Positions 62,293-64,000 of a stretch of 64,000 bases of DNA are shown piece after piece. The stretch is from positions 3,355,188-3,419,187 of the forward strand of contig VUYV01000036.1 of the NCBI GenBank assembly GCA_008711295.1, in the 5' to 3' direction. The notes below the pieces were generated by a model. The model worked only from the letters and a program-made list of their open reading frames with translations. It was not told the origin of the DNA and ran no database searches. A program made the position numbers and the translations under genes. How positions within the stretch are numbered: the stretch's first letter is position 1; every line of letters starts with the position of its first letter. The stretch is from Anarhynchus alexandrinus (Eukaryota; Chordata; Aves; Charadriiformes; Charadriidae).

Positions 62293-64000
62293 CATATTTT
62301 CTTTTGCCAATTCCATTCAGTTAGGCCTTTTTAAATCTCTTAAAAAGCAACAGGTTTATACCGATCTTTCACTCAGCTATTTCATGGAGTAAGCAAAAAA
62401 CATCTAATTAATTCATTTAATTTATGTCATTCTTGATCCTGGACATAAAAGCATTGCAATATGATGCAATCACTTGACCTTTGAACTCCAATAAATGTTA
62501 ATTTTAAAAGCCAAGGAATTCTTTCTTTTGACAGTGGCAAACAGAAGGAACTGATGGACTGAACACAGGTTGTCCTGGCTGCTGCCAGAGCACTAAAGGA
62601 AAAACCCTGTCCGGCATGTACCATCTATTCAAATTATAACCTGGGTTAAACCAAATGACTCACGTCCCACAAATGAAGTTTGTGGGTAGAACACTCCAGT
62701 ACTTCATTTTGGTATTCAAAAGCTTAACGGGGACGGGTGGCATTGGGCCCTAAGCAACACAGTTCTTTCCACAACATGTTTATGCTACCATTAAAGCCAC
62801 AGTTTTTTTCTTATCATCCCTCTCTCCTCTTCACTCAAGAAGCAGCCCATGCAGGCGCTGACTCTGAGAAACCCCACCGGCCTTTGAGGTTTTCCAGTCA
62901 GAAGTCTCAAGCAAAATACACACTTCTTTTTCCAGTAGCCAGCGGAGAGGGCACCCTGCCCCACTGCACGGTGGCAGGGAGCCCCACGCTCTGCCAAGCT
63001 TGCTTGGCACACAGGGCTACAGGACAACCGCCATCTATAGAGGAGGAGTTACACAGTCCTGTAGAGTATCCCATTCTCAGGCAATGTAAACCCCTCTATA
63101 TTTATTCCCAACATCTATCCAAACAACTCCACGCCCAAATAATCGCACTAAAAGAGACATCATTTTAGCTAACGGAAACTTACATCTTCCTAACTCAGGA
63201 GAGATGGAGTTACTCTTAAGTAGGAAGAATATTTTTTAAGGGATTATGATATTCCACTGGGGAAGGAGGCTGGATGGAGGGTAATTAGCAACAACAGAGA
63301 TGGTATAAGGTTTCAGGTACCTCCTGAAATTTCACAGTTGTATTCTAACCTAACCCCTCTCTAGTTCCCATCCCTCTGTGAAATAAGGCTGTGCTAAAGC
63401 TGGGTTTTGTATAACCACAACCCATGACACTGTTGTCACCAGGGAAAAAAACCAAACCAAAAAAAAAAAAAAACAAAACAAAACCAAAAAACCACCTTTG
63501 TCACTGCTGGTAATTGGTTATTAACAAGGAACAGGAACTTAGCTTTATTTAACACATGCGTCTGCGTGAATATGCACGTGGTAAGTATTTCTACACCAGT
63601 TTTAATCCAACACAGCTAATTATAGCAATGGCTACAGCAGTGACTTCAGGATGTTGGGAGACACCAAGCACAAATCTGATATTCATACCGTAGCCCGCAC
63701 CATGGGGTTTCTATTTCCATCTTTACCCACGCCAATGCAAACACACTGGTACACGTGCAATCTTAAGGTACAACTACTGCGTTTCTTCCATGTTTCCAGG
63801 CCTGGGAGACCTAATATCAGGTCTGAGCCAAATACAGCTGTGATACAGAGGGGGAAGCAGTTGGGGAGGAGGGAGATTTAAATCACAGTCACTTATCCTT
63901 TGTGCAACTCAGGAAGTGTTTACCTCCTGAAGCGGTGTTGGGGAGCTACAGCCTCCCTGGCTGCCTTGATAAAAGCCCAGAGCGCCGTCTCATTCCCAGC

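Larger units (their letters stand above)
59855..64000. other. 5' intronic or upstream region of CD109 (4.1 kb)
   Basis: Holds the CR1-Y-like element at 61561-62292. 59940-60700 is C-rich on the plus strand and unrecognised. An A/C-rich low-complexity tract lies at 63447-63495. The CD109 signal-peptide and first MG1 exons were searched for and not found. Confidence 0.65.

Noticed and set aside
62737..63168. 143-codon plus-strand open frame
   Set aside because: No domain seen and none of the missing CD109 N-terminal sequence on either strand.
63920..64000. Possible first CD109 exon on the minus strand (AREAVAPQHRF before a GTAAAC), or a plus-strand TATA-like GATAAAAG
   Set aside because: Similarity to the human signal-peptide junction is only a few residues, and the window ends before it can be tested.
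1..64000. A novel defence, mobile or biosynthetic gene system
   Set aside because: All supported coding sequence belongs to CD109 or decayed retroelements; nothing else shows gene structure.

Overview
The window is vertebrate nuclear DNA, almost certainly from a bird. It has long AT-rich introns, many 5'-truncated CR1 LINEs, including CR1-J-like copies ending in repeats of ATTCTATG, one CR1-Y-like copy, and a solo LTR of a type I associate with neoavian birds. No bacterial-style operons, CRISPR arrays or other compact gene systems are present.

One gene accounts for essentially all the coding sequence: CD109, a GPI-anchored member of the alpha-2-macroglobulin/C3/C4/C5 thioester family, on the minus strand. 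I assembled 28 consecutive internal exons from about 59.85 kb down to 4.49 kb, 3661 coding nt or about 1220 codons. Splice phases agree at every junction and there is no stop or frameshift. The exons run from the end of domain MG1 through MG2-MG6, the bait region, MG7, CUB, the thioester domain (PYGCGEQ, with the downstream VLHSDL histidine motif) and the start of the C-terminal MG8 domain. The signal-peptide and first MG1 exons (expected right of 64 kb) and the last exons with the GPI signal (expected left of 1 kb) were not found. Human CD109 has 33 exons as I recall, so these are probably the counterparts of exons 3 to 30.

Layout, left to right: 1-4.5 kb, intron with a CR1; 4.5-13.1 kb, exons 28-26 around an 8.1 kb intron carrying two younger CR1 copies and two ancient CR1/L3-like relics; 16-20.2 kb, exons 25-22; 24.3-27.8 kb, exons 21-18 (thioester and CUB/MG7); 30.5-33.6 kb, exons 17-13 (bait region); 36.5-42.9 kb, exons 12-6; 43.06-43.64 kb, solo LTR; 45.7-46.5 kb, exons 5-4; 46.5-55.7 kb, a 9.2 kb intron with two CR1 copies and two ancient relics; 55.7-59.9 kb, exons 3-1; 61.56-62.29 kb, a CR1-Y-like element with an expanded 10-bp tail.

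I found no undescribed system. The points most worth a second look are: the thioester exon, which is frame-neutral and has the only donor with a non-purine at +3; replacement of the human tetrabasic furin motif by a weaker RXXR-type site; short tandem arrays at the 5' truncation points of two CR1 copies; and several very old CR1/L3 relics.
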